A DNA stretch of 64,000 nt from Oryzomicrobium sp. (lineage in GTDB: Bacteria; Pseudomonadota; Gammaproteobacteria; Burkholderiales; Rhodocyclaceae). A program made the position numbers and the translations under genes. The notes below the pieces were generated by a model. The model was given only the letters and a program-made list of their open reading frames with translations, ran no database searches and was not told the origin of the DNA. The DNA is taken from positions 29,010 through 93,009 of the forward strand of contig NZ_JAJTBG010000015.1 of NCBI RefSeq assembly GCF_021287045.1, written 5' to 3'. Positions 9,182 to 17,716 of the stretch are shown in pieces. Within the stretch, counting starts at the first letter, position 1, and every line of letters starts with the position of its first letter.

Positions 9182-9423
9182 GGGGCGCAGTCCGGAAGGT
9201 CTGGTGAAAGCGGGCCGGAATTGTAACGCAGCGCCCCGGGGCGCTGCCCGGTTGTCCCGCGACCGGGAACGGCTTGTCGACTGAGGACAGTGGCGTGGCG
9301 CGCGTGGTTCCCCATGCGGGCCGGAAGGGGCTGGAAGGGGGGCGAGGAGGGCGGTGCGGGTGGCGACCGCATCGCCCGGGCGGCCCCTCGCCGGAGAACC
9401 GGGCGAAGGGCACCGCCGCGGGG

Positions 9424-10629
9424 TTACATGAAGTTACGGGTGTGCAGGGAGGCCAGCCGCCGGGCCGATTCTCCCTGAAAGCCGAGCTTGGCTAGCCGCG
9501 CTTCCCGGCCCCGGGCCATGTCCTGCAACAGCTCTTGGACCCGGGCGTAGCCGGCGGCGATGGCCGCCGGCTCGCTGCTGCCGGCCGCCAGCAGGATCAG
9601 GGCGTCGAACACTTCCTCGTTCAGGCCGGAGGTGCCGGCCAGGTGCTCGTAGCGGGCTTCCACGGCGTTGCCCAGGCGGGCCAGCAGGGCTGGTTCCAGG
9701 GCGATGTGCTGGCCCAGATGGGCCATGCCGAAGGCCACGTGGCGCGCTTCGTCCCGGGCGGCCAGGCGGGCGATCTGCCGGGTTACCGGGTCCGGGGCGT
9801 GGTGGTGCAGAAAATTGAGCAGGCTGACGAAAGTGCCTTCGCCGAGCACCGCCAGCAGGAACTGGGCGGTGGAAAAGTCAGGCTCGTCCACCAGGGTCTT
9901 CAGCGACGCCTGCCCGCCGGCGGTGGACAGCCCGGGCTGACGGCCTTTGAGGGCGATGCGGCGGGTGAACACGTCGATGTGCCGGGCCTCGTCCGCCACC
10001 TGGATGGCCAGCAGCGCCTGCACTTCGCGGAAGTGAGGGTGGAGCTGGCCGAGAAAGCGGGCCGGCACCACCAGGGCGGCGTTTTCGTTTTCCACCATGT
10101 AGGTCATCACCTGGACCACCGCGTCCTCCACCTCGTCGGGCAGATCGCAAGGGGCCTGCCAGTCGATGGCGGTGTCGGCGTTCCACTGGGCGGCCACGGC
10201 CTCGGCGTAGAGGGTGGCGGCGCTGTCGGCCCAGACGTCCTCGCGCCGGGTGAGGCGGAAAGCGAAGGCGGGGCTGCCCGCCTCCACGGTGGCGCCCCGG
10301 GCGGCCAGGCCCCAGCGGGCATCGGCCTCCGCCCGCACGGCGCCGTCCGCGCCGGGGTCGATCGCCCCGGTGGCCGCCGCGCCGCGCCAGCGGCCGGCCT
10401 GGACCGCGCCCCGGGTGATGCGGGCGCAGGGGCGGCCGTCGCCGCCATCCTCGAAGGCCACGGGATGCCCCTGGCTGCGGCACCAGGCGGCCAGGGGGCC
10501 TTGCCAGCCCTCGCCCTGGCCGCGCACCTCCAGCACCTCGCCGACGGCTACCCGGCCCAGGGCCAGCTTGACCACCAGGTGGGCGCCGGCGTCGAAGCCG
10601 AGGGAATCAATATCGATAGTCGGCGGCAA
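9424..10629 (-). CDS. TusA-like domain fused to a ferritin-like diiron domain
   Basis: About 401 residues. The N-terminal 75 or so look like a TusA/SirA fold (IDIDSLGFDAGAHLVVKLA, VGEVLEVRGQGEG, LAAWCRSQGHPVAF), but the catalytic Cys-Pro of TusA is replaced by DAG, so sulfur transfer by that residue is unlikely. The rest has ferritin-like diiron ligands: VENENAALVV, then IQVADEARHIDVF and later LAARDEARHVAFG, the repeated E/D-E-x-x-H pattern of diiron oxygenases. The frame is open to an ATG at 10674, which would overlap the upstream gene by 68 bases. A TTG at 10629 preceded by GGGAAGA fits better. Last gene of a three-gene operon; substrate unknown. Confidence 0.75.
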   Translation of the reverse strand: MPPTIDIDSLGFDAGAHLVVKLALGRVAVGEVLEVRGQGEGWQGPLAAWCRSQGHPVAFEDGGDGRPCARITRGAVQAGRWRGAAATGAIDPGADGAVRAEADARWGLAARGATVEAGSPAFAFRLTRREDVWADSAATLYAEAVAAQWNADTAIDWQAPCDLPDEVEDAVVQVMTYMVENENAALVVPARFLGQLHPHFREVQALLAIQVADEARHIDVFTRRIALKGRQPGLSTAGGQASLKTLVDEPDFSTAQFLLAVLGEGTFVSLLNFLHHHAPDPVTRQIARLAARDEARHVAFGMAHLGQHIALEPALLARLGNAVEARYEHLAGTSGLNEEVFDALILLAAGSSEPAAIAAGYARVQELLQDMARGREARLAKLGFQGESARRLASLHTRNFM

Positions 10630-11461
10630 GGATCTTCCCTTCGGCGTCGTAAAAGGCTTCGTCGTCCACCGCACGGTCCAGGGCCGCGTAGCCGCTGGTG
10701 CGGCCGGGGCGCCAGGCGCGCAGGCCTTCCAGTTCGAGCAGGGGGCGCACCGCCGGATCGTCCCAGGACATGCCCAGCAGCAGCTCGATGAAGCGTCCGA
10801 TCAATTCACTGGGGGCGCCGGGGCTGACGGTGAAGTTGCAGTGGTCGTAGAGGCCGGTGCGGGCCAGGATGCGGGTCGCGCCGCTGGGCAGCACGCCCTC
10901 GTTGGCGAAGGCCAGGTAGTTGCCGTCGATCATCCAGGCCGCGTCGATCTCGCCGGCCATCAGGGCCTGGGCGGCATCGCGCTCGCCGCCGATGTGGTCG
11001 CCGTGCTTGCCGCCGAGCACGTCGAAGCGGCGGGCGGTGTAGTCGCGGCCGGCGACCAGGCCGGCCTGGCGCAGGTGGTCGAGGGGGATGAGGGTGGCCT
11101 GGGGCGAGTCGATGGCGCCGAAGCCCACCCGCTTGCCGACCAGGGCGGTGCGGTCGGCGGGGCCGTCCTGGCGCACCACCAGCACCGAGGACAGGTCCTG
11201 GTCCGTGTCGCGCATGGCCACGGCGGCGACCTCCAGCCCCCGGGCCCGGGCCATGCGCTCGGCGCGCACCCAGGCCAGGGGCGAGTTCCAGGCGAGGTGG
11301 AGGGTGCCGTCGAACTGGGCTTCCACCTGGCGTTCGTAGTTGGAATAGAGGACGAAATCGAACTCCAGGCCCTGGTCCCGAAACCAGGCCTTGAAGCCTT
11401 CCCAGATGGTGACGACCTTGGGGGCGTAGGCGACGGCGCCCATCACGAGGGGTTGGGTCAT
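10607..11461 (-). CDS. PhnD-like (phosphonate/phosphite-type) substrate-binding protein without signal peptide
   Basis: A 284-residue protein of the periplasmic binding protein type II superfamily, PhnD-like. VLYSNYERQVEAQF, LHLAWNSPLAWVRAERM and VGKRVGFGAIDSPQATLIPLDHL are typical of this fold. No signal peptide or lipobox is present, which is unusual for an ABC transporter component. No permease or ATPase genes accompany it, so it may be a cytoplasmic ligand sensor or enzyme-like relative (compare THI5 or MqnA types). It starts 9 bases after the acyl-CoA dehydrogenase gene and overlaps the start of the diiron gene. Confidence 0.78.
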   Translation of the reverse strand: MTQPLVMGAVAYAPKVVTIWEGFKAWFRDQGLEFDFVLYSNYERQVEAQFDGTLHLAWNSPLAWVRAERMARARGLEVAAVAMRDTDQDLSSVLVVRQDGPADRTALVGKRVGFGAIDSPQATLIPLDHLRQAGLVAGRDYTARRFDVLGGKHGDHIGGERDAAQALMAGEIDAAWMIDGNYLAFANEGVLPSGATRILARTGLYDHCNFTVSPGAPSELIGRFIELLLGMSWDDPAVRPLLELEGLRAWRPGRTSGYAALDRAVDDEAFYDAEGKILAADYRY

Positions 11462-11470
11462 GGCGCCTCC

Positions 11471-12625
11471 TCAGCCGAACACCGGCATGCTGCAGACGGC
11501 CTTGCCGATGAAGTCGTAGAGCACGTCTGCCGTGGGCGCCATGACGGTGGCGGCCCGGGCGTCGCGGAAGTGGCGTTCGACGCCGTGGTCCTTGCGGAAG
11601 GCGGCGCCGCCGCACACGCGCATGGCCAGGTCGGTGACCTCGGTGCCGGTCTCGGCAGCGGCGGCCTTCACTTCGAGCAGGCGAAGCATGGTGTCGGGGC
11701 GGCCTTGCTCGACGGCGTCCAGGGTGTCGAGGAGCAGGGTGCGCACCAGATCCACCTTGATGCGGGCGCGGCCCAGGTAGGCGCGCACCGTGGGCAGGTC
11801 GGCGATGGATTGGCCCAGGTGCTCGAAGCGGGTGGCGCTGACGTGGGCGATGGCCTTGGTCAGGGCCGCCTCCATGTTGCCCAGGGAGACGGCGGCGGTC
11901 ATCAGGTTGAAGTAGGGGACCACGGTGCCCATCATGATGTCGAAGCCGCCACCGTCGGCGCCCAGGCGGGCATCGGCGCCGAGCCGCACATTTTCGGCGG
12001 TGATCGGGGATGAGGCGTTGCCGCGCAGGCCCAGCCCTTCGAACTTGCCGACCACGGTCAGGCCCGGGGCATCGCCCGGCACCAGCCACAGGGTGCTGGC
12101 GCCTTCGGCCGCCACGGGGCGGCTCGACCAGACGTAGGAATCGGCCTCGCCGGCGGAAGTGATCATGCTCTTCTTGCCATCCAGGCGGATCGCGCCATCG
12201 GCGGCCGCGGCCGTGCCGACGGGGGCCCAGAAATGGCTGCGGGAGCCGGTTTCGGAGAAGGCCAGGGTGGAAACGTGGCGGCCGGCGGCGACGGCGCGGC
12301 GCACCTCCAGGCTGCCGTGGGCCTCGATCACCGCCGTGGCGCAGTAGTGCATGCATAGCACCATGGCGGTGGAGGTACAGCTTTGGGCCACCTTTTCCAC
12401 CGCCAGGGCGGCGGCGCGGTGGCCCTGGCCCAGGCCGCCTACCTCGGGGCTGCTGATCAGTCCGAGCAGGCCGGCCTGGCCCAGGGCGTCGAGGGCGGCG
12501 CGGGGATAGGTGCCATTGGCGTCGACGTCGGCGGCGGCGGGGGCGACGACGCGGGCCACCACGTCGTCGATCTTGGTCAGGTTGGCGGCGAGCGCATCCG
12601 CCACGGGACGGTTGTCGTGGGTCAT
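11471..12625 (-). CDS. Acyl-CoA dehydrogenase family flavoprotein
   Basis: A 384-residue protein with the acyl-CoA dehydrogenase layout. The N-terminal helical domain runs to about residue 115. The FAD-contact strand segment is LAFSETGSRSHFW followed by KKSMITSAGEADSYV. The C-terminal domain ends in MRVCGGAAFRKDHGVERHFRDARAATVM, where family members bind FAD at the dimer interface. The ATG at 12625 follows GGAGACCCC. An upstream ATG at 12640 has no site of its own. It heads the operon with the PhnD-like and TusA/diiron genes, suggesting oxidation of an unusual, perhaps sulfur-containing, substrate rather than ordinary beta-oxidation (inference). Confidence 0.85.
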   Translation of the reverse strand: MTHDNRPVADALAANLTKIDDVVARVVAPAAADVDANGTYPRAALDALGQAGLLGLISSPEVGGLGQGHRAAALAVEKVAQSCTSTAMVLCMHYCATAVIEAHGSLEVRRAVAAGRHVSTLAFSETGSRSHFWAPVGTAAAADGAIRLDGKKSMITSAGEADSYVWSSRPVAAEGASTLWLVPGDAPGLTVVGKFEGLGLRGNASSPITAENVRLGADARLGADGGGFDIMMGTVVPYFNLMTAAVSLGNMEAALTKAIAHVSATRFEHLGQSIADLPTVRAYLGRARIKVDLVRTLLLDTLDAVEQGRPDTMLRLLEVKAAAAETGTEVTDLAMRVCGGAAFRKDHGVERHFRDARAATVMAPTADVLYDFIGKAVCSMPVFG

Positions 12626-12646
12626 GGGGTCTCCATTCACATAGCC

Positions 12647-12670
12647 GCCCGGGCACGGAGTTGCCCGGGC
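12647..12670 (-). promoter_or_regulatory. Leader hairpin of the acyl-CoA dehydrogenase operon
   Basis: A perfect 9-bp stem, GCCCGGGCA (12647-12655) with TGCCCGGGC (12662-12670) and a 6-base loop, ends 22 bases before the start codon. It is too close to be a terminator and could gate ribosome access or be a protein-binding palindrome. Confidence 0.4.
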
Positions 12671-12846
12671 TTAATCGCGGCCTGGGGCCACGGCAAAATC
12701 GGCAGGCGGTACGCAGACCGCCGTTGCTGAACGGGATTCAAGGATTCAGGCCAGGGGGGATTTTGCCGCAACGGGCGCTATCCCGAGCGGGTTTCGTGCG
12801 TCCGCGCCGCGGGATGCAGCCCCTGCATCGAGCGCGGCCGGGGCGC

Positions 12847-12882
12847 GAAAACGGACACGCCCCGCACAGGGCGGGGCGTGTC
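12847..12882 (-). terminator. Rho-independent terminator after the MBL-fold gene
   Basis: A 12-bp perfect stem (12854-12865 with 12871-12882) around a 5-base loop. On the minus strand it is followed by CGTTTTCGC, a short T run. Confidence 0.75.
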
Positions 12883-12910
12883 GAAGCGGAGAGGGGACCG
12901 GGACTGGAAG

Positions 12911-13918
12911 TCAGCGCAGCGGGCCGAATTCCACCGCCACCCAGCTGTAGCGCTTGCCGTCCTGGCGGACGTGGCCGATGCCGGGGAAGGGCAGGTGCAT
13001 GCCGGCCACCAGCAGCTTTTCCTTGGCGGCGTAGGCGAAGATCTTCTGCCGGGTGCGCACCGCCTGGGTCTTGTCGGTATCGAACTCGATGGCCACCGTC
13101 GGGCGGGCGAACTGCACCGCGGCGTTGTGCACCAAATCGCCCCAGATCAGCAGCTTTTCACCGTTGGAGGTGAACAGGTAGCCGCCGTGGCCCGGGGTGT
13201 GGCCCCGGGCGGCCACGGCACGCACGCCGGGCAGCAGCTCGGTTTCGCCGGCGAAGGGCTTCCACTTGCCGGCGGCCTGGTAGGGGGCGGCGGCATCCCG
13301 GGCCATCTTGAAGAAGGGCTTGAAGTCCTCCGGCGCCTTGTCGGCGTTGGCCTGGCTCAGCCAGAAGTCGCTTTCCTCCTGGGCCAGGCGCACCTCGGCG
13401 TTGGGGAACACAGCCTTGCCGTCGGGGCCGACCAGGCCGTTGGCGTGGTCGCCGTGCAGGTGGGTGAGCAGCACCACGTCCACCTGGGCCGGGGTGTAAC
13501 CGGCGGCCCGCAGGTTGTCCACGATGAAGCCCAGGGTCGGGCCGAACAGTTTGGCGGCGCCGGCATCCACCAGCACCAGCTTGCTGCCGGTGTTGACCAG
13601 GTAGGCGTTCACCGCGGTCTGCATCTTCGGCGCGGCGAGGAATTCCCGGGCCAGCAGGCGCTGGATCTCGGCCTGGCTGGTGTTCTTGAGCAGGGTCGGG
13701 TCCAGGTCGATGAAGCCGTCGTAGAGGGCGGTGACTTCGAAGGCGCCGTGCTGGTAGCGGTAGAAACCGGGGACCTGGGTCTTCACCTGGGGCGCCTCGG
13801 CATGGGCAGGAACGGCCAGGGGAGCGGCGATGGCGGCGGCCAGGCACAGGGCGGCGCCGCGCAGCAGGCGCCGGGTGCGGGCGAGACGGGGGAGGAGAGC
13901 GGAGTGGCGTGGGGTCAT
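12911..13918 (-). CDS. Exported MBL-fold metallo-hydrolase
   Basis: A 335-residue protein. The N-terminus has an Arg-rich start (TRRLLRGAALCLAAA) and signal peptide ending at VPAHA; the paired arginines make Tat export possible. The metallo-beta-lactamase metal site is seen in LTHLHGDHANG, with a later His in RGHTPGHGGYLF and Asp in WGDLVHN. Such proteins are zinc-dependent hydrolases with broad substrates (quorum lactones, nitro- or thioesters). A start at 14098 is open in frame but adds a non-homologous leader; the ATG at 13918 directly precedes the signal peptide. Monocistronic, with its own terminator. Confidence 0.86.
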   Translation of the reverse strand: MTPRHSALLPRLARTRRLLRGAALCLAAAIAAPLAVPAHAEAPQVKTQVPGFYRYQHGAFEVTALYDGFIDLDPTLLKNTSQAEIQRLLAREFLAAPKMQTAVNAYLVNTGSKLVLVDAGAAKLFGPTLGFIVDNLRAAGYTPAQVDVVLLTHLHGDHANGLVGPDGKAVFPNAEVRLAQEESDFWLSQANADKAPEDFKPFFKMARDAAAPYQAAGKWKPFAGETELLPGVRAVAARGHTPGHGGYLFTSNGEKLLIWGDLVHNAAVQFARPTVAIEFDTDKTQAVRTRQKIFAYAAKEKLLVAGMHLPFPGIGHVRQDGKRYSWVAVEFGPLR

Positions 13919-14094
13919 GGACTGGCCTCGCGTTGGATCGTTGCACGGGGAGGGCCGCGCCGGGCGCGGCGTGGGGCCATAGTGTGGCACATTCCGGTGG
14001 GATTTCGGACCGGAGGCTGACGTAAAACCGGCGGCAGAGCCGGACCGGGCTGAAACCGGCGGGCCCTGCCTGAGTCGGCCTTGATCAGTCCGGA

Positions 14095-15492
14095 TCAAGC
14101 CGCCGCAGCGGCTGCAACGGCAGCGGCGGCGCGGAAGCGCAGGGCGATGCGGGTGCCCTGGCCCTTGCTGCCGGCCTCGACGTGCACCGTGGCGTTATGC
14201 AGGCGGGCGATCTCGGCGACGATGGCCAGGCCCAGGCCGCAGCCGCCGCTGGGGCTGCCGGCCAGCCGGTAGAAGCGTTGCAGCACCTTGTCGCGCTCCT
14301 CGGGGGGAATGCCCGGGCCGTTGTCCTCCACTTCGAGGAAGGGGGCGCCCCGGTACAGGCCGCAGCGCACCGTGACCCACCCGCCGGGTTCGGCGTAGGC
14401 GATGGCGTTGTCCACCAGATTGGCCAGGGCCTCGTGCAGCAGCCAGGAAACGCCGTCCACCTGGACCGGCTTCAGCTCGAAGCCCAGGTCGATGTTGCGG
14501 GTGATGGCCCGGTCCAGGTGGGACGAGGCGATCTGCTCGGCGATCTGGGACAGGTCCACCCGTTGCAGGGACACGGCGCCGGCGGCGGCGGGCTCGGAGC
14601 GGGCCAGGGCGAGGAGCTGGTGGACCAGGTGGGTGACGCGGCGGGTGGCTTCCTCGATCTGTTGCAGGCGGGCGCGGCGCTGGGCGTCGTCCTGGTCCAG
14701 GATGGCCAGTTCGAGTTGGGTTTGCAGGGCGGACAGGGGGGTGCGCAACTGGTGGGCGGCATCGGCGAGAAAACGCTGCTGGGCCGCCGAGGATTCGCTC
14801 AACACCGAGAACAGCCGGTTCAGGGCTTCCACCAGGGGGCGCACTTCGCCGGGCACGTTGGCCAGGTCGATGGGCCGCAGGTCCTGGGGGCTGCGCTGTT
14901 CCACCTCCTCGCGCAGGCGGGTGAGGGGGCCCAGGCCGGCCCGCACCGCCAGCAGCACCAGGGTGACGATGGCCAGGCTGAGCAGCACCGCCGGTCCGAT
15001 CAGGGCGGTGAGCACCCGGCGGCGCAGCCGTTCCCGCTTCTTGGTGGTCTCGGCCACCTGCACGGTGACGTCGCCGGCGGCGGAAGGGGCCACGTACACC
15101 ACCCCCCGGATCGGCTCGCCGTGCACCACGCCGTCGTAGAAGAGGGGGCCCTGGTGGTCCGGCTCTACCGGCTCCAGGTTGGGGTCGCCGGCGATCAGCC
15201 CGCCGTCCTTGGTGTGGACGGCGTAATAGATCTGGTCGAAGCCGTCGGTGCGGATGATCGAGTCGGCCTGGGGCGAAAGTTGCAGGCTGAAGCGCCCTTC
15301 CTCCAGGCGCAGGTGGCCGGACACCGCCAGGGCCGCGTCGAGCAGGGCCTGGTCGTAGGCGTCGGTGGCGGGGGAGAGGATGAAGCGGTAGTCGCTGGCG
15401 ACGCTGACCAGGAAGATGGCGGTGAGGGGCGGCATCAGCCACAGCAGCAGGCGTTGCCGGATGCCGTGGGAGGGATCGAAAAAGAGCTTCAT
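14095..15492 (-). CDS. Sensor histidine kinase, TctE/QseC-like
   Basis: A 465-residue membrane kinase. A first membrane segment (LLLWLMPPLTAIFLVSVAS) and a second near residues 168-190 (LTALIGPAVLLSLAIVTLVLLAV) bracket a periplasmic TctE-type N-terminal domain. A HAMP region follows. The phosphoacceptor is His247 in DAAHQLRTPLSAL, and the ATPase domain shows N (LVDNAIAYA), G1 (DNGPGIP) and G2 (GGCGLGLAIV). The C-terminus ends in an odd Ala tail (AAAAVAAAAAA). It starts 4 bases after the response regulator gene. The pair is divergent from czcCBA, suggesting metal-responsive control (inference). Confidence 0.88.
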   Translation of the reverse strand: MKLFFDPSHGIRQRLLLWLMPPLTAIFLVSVASDYRFILSPATDAYDQALLDAALAVSGHLRLEEGRFSLQLSPQADSIIRTDGFDQIYYAVHTKDGGLIAGDPNLEPVEPDHQGPLFYDGVVHGEPIRGVVYVAPSAAGDVTVQVAETTKKRERLRRRVLTALIGPAVLLSLAIVTLVLLAVRAGLGPLTRLREEVEQRSPQDLRPIDLANVPGEVRPLVEALNRLFSVLSESSAAQQRFLADAAHQLRTPLSALQTQLELAILDQDDAQRRARLQQIEEATRRVTHLVHQLLALARSEPAAAGAVSLQRVDLSQIAEQIASSHLDRAITRNIDLGFELKPVQVDGVSWLLHEALANLVDNAIAYAEPGGWVTVRCGLYRGAPFLEVEDNGPGIPPEERDKVLQRFYRLAGSPSGGCGLGLAIVAEIARLHNATVHVEAGSKGQGTRIALRFRAAAAVAAAAAA

Positions 15493-15496
15493 CCGG

Positions 15497-16171
15497 TCAG
15501 CCGAGGGCGGGTTCGTCGAGGCGGTAGCCGATGCCGCGCACGGTGCGGATCTGGAGGTTGCCCGGGGCGAGCTTGGTGCGCAGCCGAGAGATGTAGACCT
15601 CGATGGCGTTGGGCGTCAGGTCCCCCTCCCAGCCACCGATGGACTGGATCAGCCGGTCCTTGCTGACCACGTTGGGGGCTTGCAGCAGCAAGGCTTCGAG
15701 GATCGACCATTCGCGCCCGGGCAGGTCCAGGGGGGCACCCAGGAGCAGGGCGGTGTGCCGCGCCGTGTCGAGCTGGAGCCCGCCCCAGGCGAGCACGGCG
15801 CTGGACAGGGAATGGCTGCGCCGCACCAGGGCGCGCACCCGGGCGATCAGCTCGGGCAGGCGGAAGGGCTTGGTCATGTAGTCGTCGGCGCCCACGTCCA
15901 GGCCGTCCACGCAGTCGGTCAGGGTATCCCGGGCGGTGAGGATCAGCAGGGGCAGGCCGAGGCCGCGCTGGCGCAGGCGGCGGATCAGGGTCAGGCCATC
16001 CATGCGCGGCAGGCCCAGGTCCACGATGGCCAGGTCGAAGGCTTCCTCGGCCAGGGACAGCTCGGCCTGTTCGCCCGTCGTCACGTGATCCACCGTCATG
16101 TTGATGTGGGACAGGCCCTGCCGGATGCCCTCGGCCACCAGGGGGTCGTCTTCCACCACCAGAACGCGCAT
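15497..16171 (-). CDS. OmpR-family response regulator, TctD-like
   Basis: A 224-residue two-domain regulator. The receiver domain has the acidic pair EDD at 7-9, phospho-acceptor Asp51 (AIVDLGLPRMDG), Thr in LTARD and Lys in MTKPF. The C-terminal winged helix ends VYISRLRTKLAPGNLQIRTVRGIGYRLD, typical of OmpR/PhoB proteins. The ATG at 16171 starts MRVLVVEDDP; the longer frame upstream runs through the direct-repeat operator. It is divergent from the first czcCBA operon with three 11-base direct repeats between, which fits OmpR-type binding. Confidence 0.9.
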   Translation of the reverse strand: MRVLVVEDDPLVAEGIRQGLSHINMTVDHVTTGEQAELSLAEEAFDLAIVDLGLPRMDGLTLIRRLRQRGLGLPLLILTARDTLTDCVDGLDVGADDYMTKPFRLPELIARVRALVRRSHSLSSAVLAWGGLQLDTARHTALLLGAPLDLPGREWSILEALLLQAPNVVSKDRLIQSIGGWEGDLTPNAIEVYISRLRTKLAPGNLQIRTVRGIGYRLDEPALG

Positions 16172-16230
16172 CGCTCGATTTCCTTCTTGTTGGCGGGGGG
16201 ACATTAGACCACGCCATTTTCCATTAACCT

Positions 16231-16263
16231 GACGATTGACTGACGTTTCGCCGACGTTTGCCG
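16231..16263. promoter_or_regulatory. Three tandem 11-base direct repeats, candidate response-regulator operator
   Basis: GACGATTGACT (16231-16241), GACGTTTCGCC (16242-16252) and GACGTTTGCCG (16253-16263) lie head to tail. OmpR/PhoB-type regulators bind direct repeats with 10-11-base periodicity. The array lies between the regulator gene and the first czcC. Confidence 0.6.
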
Positions 16264-16370
16264 CGCAATTATGGAAAAACAGCACCATCGTGGTGCGTTT
16301 TTGGCCAGGCGACAGGTTTCCGCAAGGTTCCCCTACCTAGAATGCAGGTCGTTTCCGTTTCGAGGTCGCC

Positions 16371-17693
16371 ATGCCCTCCCTCGCATCCCTGTTCGCTTCT
16401 CCCGCCCTGGCTGCGGCGGGGCGCTTCTCGCGGCGCTTCGCCCTGCTTGCCCTGGCGGCGGGCCCGGCCCTGGCGGCCGCCCCCGCCCCGGTCACCCTGG
16501 ACGACCTGATCGACGTCCTGCGCCAGCAGAACCCCCAGATCGAGCAACTGCGCCAGCTCCAAGTGGCCGCCCAGGCCGCCGTGCCCCAGGCCCTGGCCAG
16601 CGCCAACCCGCAGGTCGGCTTCATCCAGAACCCCATTCCCTCCAGCCCGTTCCGCTTCGGTGCCTCGGAAGGCTTCAGCTACACCCTGACCCAGCCCTTC
16701 CAGTTTCCGGGCAAGAAGCGTCTGGCCGCCGACATCGCCCAGGACCAGGCGGACATCGCCGGCACCCAGGTGGATGCCCTGCGCGTCCAGCTGATCGGCC
16801 AGCTGCGCGCCACCTTCTATCAATTGCTCGCCCTGCGCCACCAGGAACGCATCAACGCCGAGAACATCCAGCGCCTGGAGCAGATCAAGAAGATCAGCAA
16901 GATCCGCTACGCCAACAACGCGGCAGCCTACGTCGATTATTTGAACGCCCAGGTGGCCCAGAGCAGCGCCGAGAACGACCTGTTCGCCCTGCGCCGCCAG
17001 ATCGAGACCACCCGCCAGACCCTCAACGCCCTGGTGGGCCGCGACCCGGCCACGCCCCTGGAAGTGCGCGGCGAGATTCCCGCCCTGGCTTCCAGCATCC
17101 GGACCCTGGGTGAGTTCAACGACCTGGCCTTGCGCCTCAATCCCCAATTGCGCGGTTCCGAACTACAGATCAAGGCGGCGGAGAAGGGCGTGGAATACGC
17201 CAAGAAGGCCTACCTGCCCGACTTCCAGATCATTGCCACGGCGATCAGCAACAAGCCGCCCTGGGGGGCTTCCACCGATACCTACGGCATGGAATTCGAC
17301 GTGATCCTGCCCACCTGGTTCTTCCAGAAGGAAAAGGCCGGGGTGGACCAGGCCCGGGCCAACCTGATCGCCTCCCGCGCCAACGACACCGCCAACCGCC
17401 AGCAGATCCTGCTCGGCGTGGCTTCGGCCTACAACACCCTGGAGCAGGCGCGCCAGCAGGTGGCGTTCCTGCGCGACCGCCAACTACCCCAGGCTCAGGC
17501 GGCCTGGCGCCTGGCCATCCAGAACTACGCCAACAACGGCCAGGCCTTTTCCGACCTGCTGCTCGCCCAGGTGAACCTGCGCAGCGCCGAACTCGGCCTG
17601 CTCCAGGCCGAGAGCGCCGCCGTGCAATCCTGGGCCAGCCTGGTGGCGGCCGTGGGCGCCGAAGCCGACAGTTTCGAGCTTGTCTCGCACTAA
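16371..17693 (+). CDS. czcC: Outer-membrane efflux protein, CzcC/TolC family (system 1)
   Basis: A 440-residue TolC-like outer membrane factor. The N-terminal signal sequence ends near ALAAAPAPVTL. Two repeated alpha-helical halves are visible (IEQLRQLQVAAQAAVPQAL... and GVDQARANLIASRANDTANRQQILL). With CzcB and CzcA it forms a trans-envelope channel for divalent metal export. ATG at 16371 follows GAGG. First gene of czcCBA, 23 bases before czcB, and divergent to the two-component genes. Confidence 0.87.
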   Translation: MPSLASLFASPALAAAGRFSRRFALLALAAGPALAAAPAPVTLDDLIDVLRQQNPQIEQLRQLQVAAQAAVPQALASANPQVGFIQNPIPSSPFRFGASEGFSYTLTQPFQFPGKKRLAADIAQDQADIAGTQVDALRVQLIGQLRATFYQLLALRHQERINAENIQRLEQIKKISKIRYANNAAAYVDYLNAQVAQSSAENDLFALRRQIETTRQTLNALVGRDPATPLEVRGEIPALASSIRTLGEFNDLALRLNPQLRGSELQIKAAEKGVEYAKKAYLPDFQIIATAISNKPPWGASTDTYGMEFDVILPTWFFQKEKAGVDQARANLIASRANDTANRQQILLGVASAYNTLEQARQQVAFLRDRQLPQAQAAWRLAIQNYANNGQAFSDLLLAQVNLRSAELGLLQAESAAVQSWASLVAAVGAEADSFELVSH

Positions 17694-17716
17694 AAAACCT
17701 GATTAGGACGAATCCC

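Noticed and set aside
10607-11461. Full ABC phosphonate importer
   Set aside because: No ATPase or permease gene is nearby and the protein has no signal peptide.
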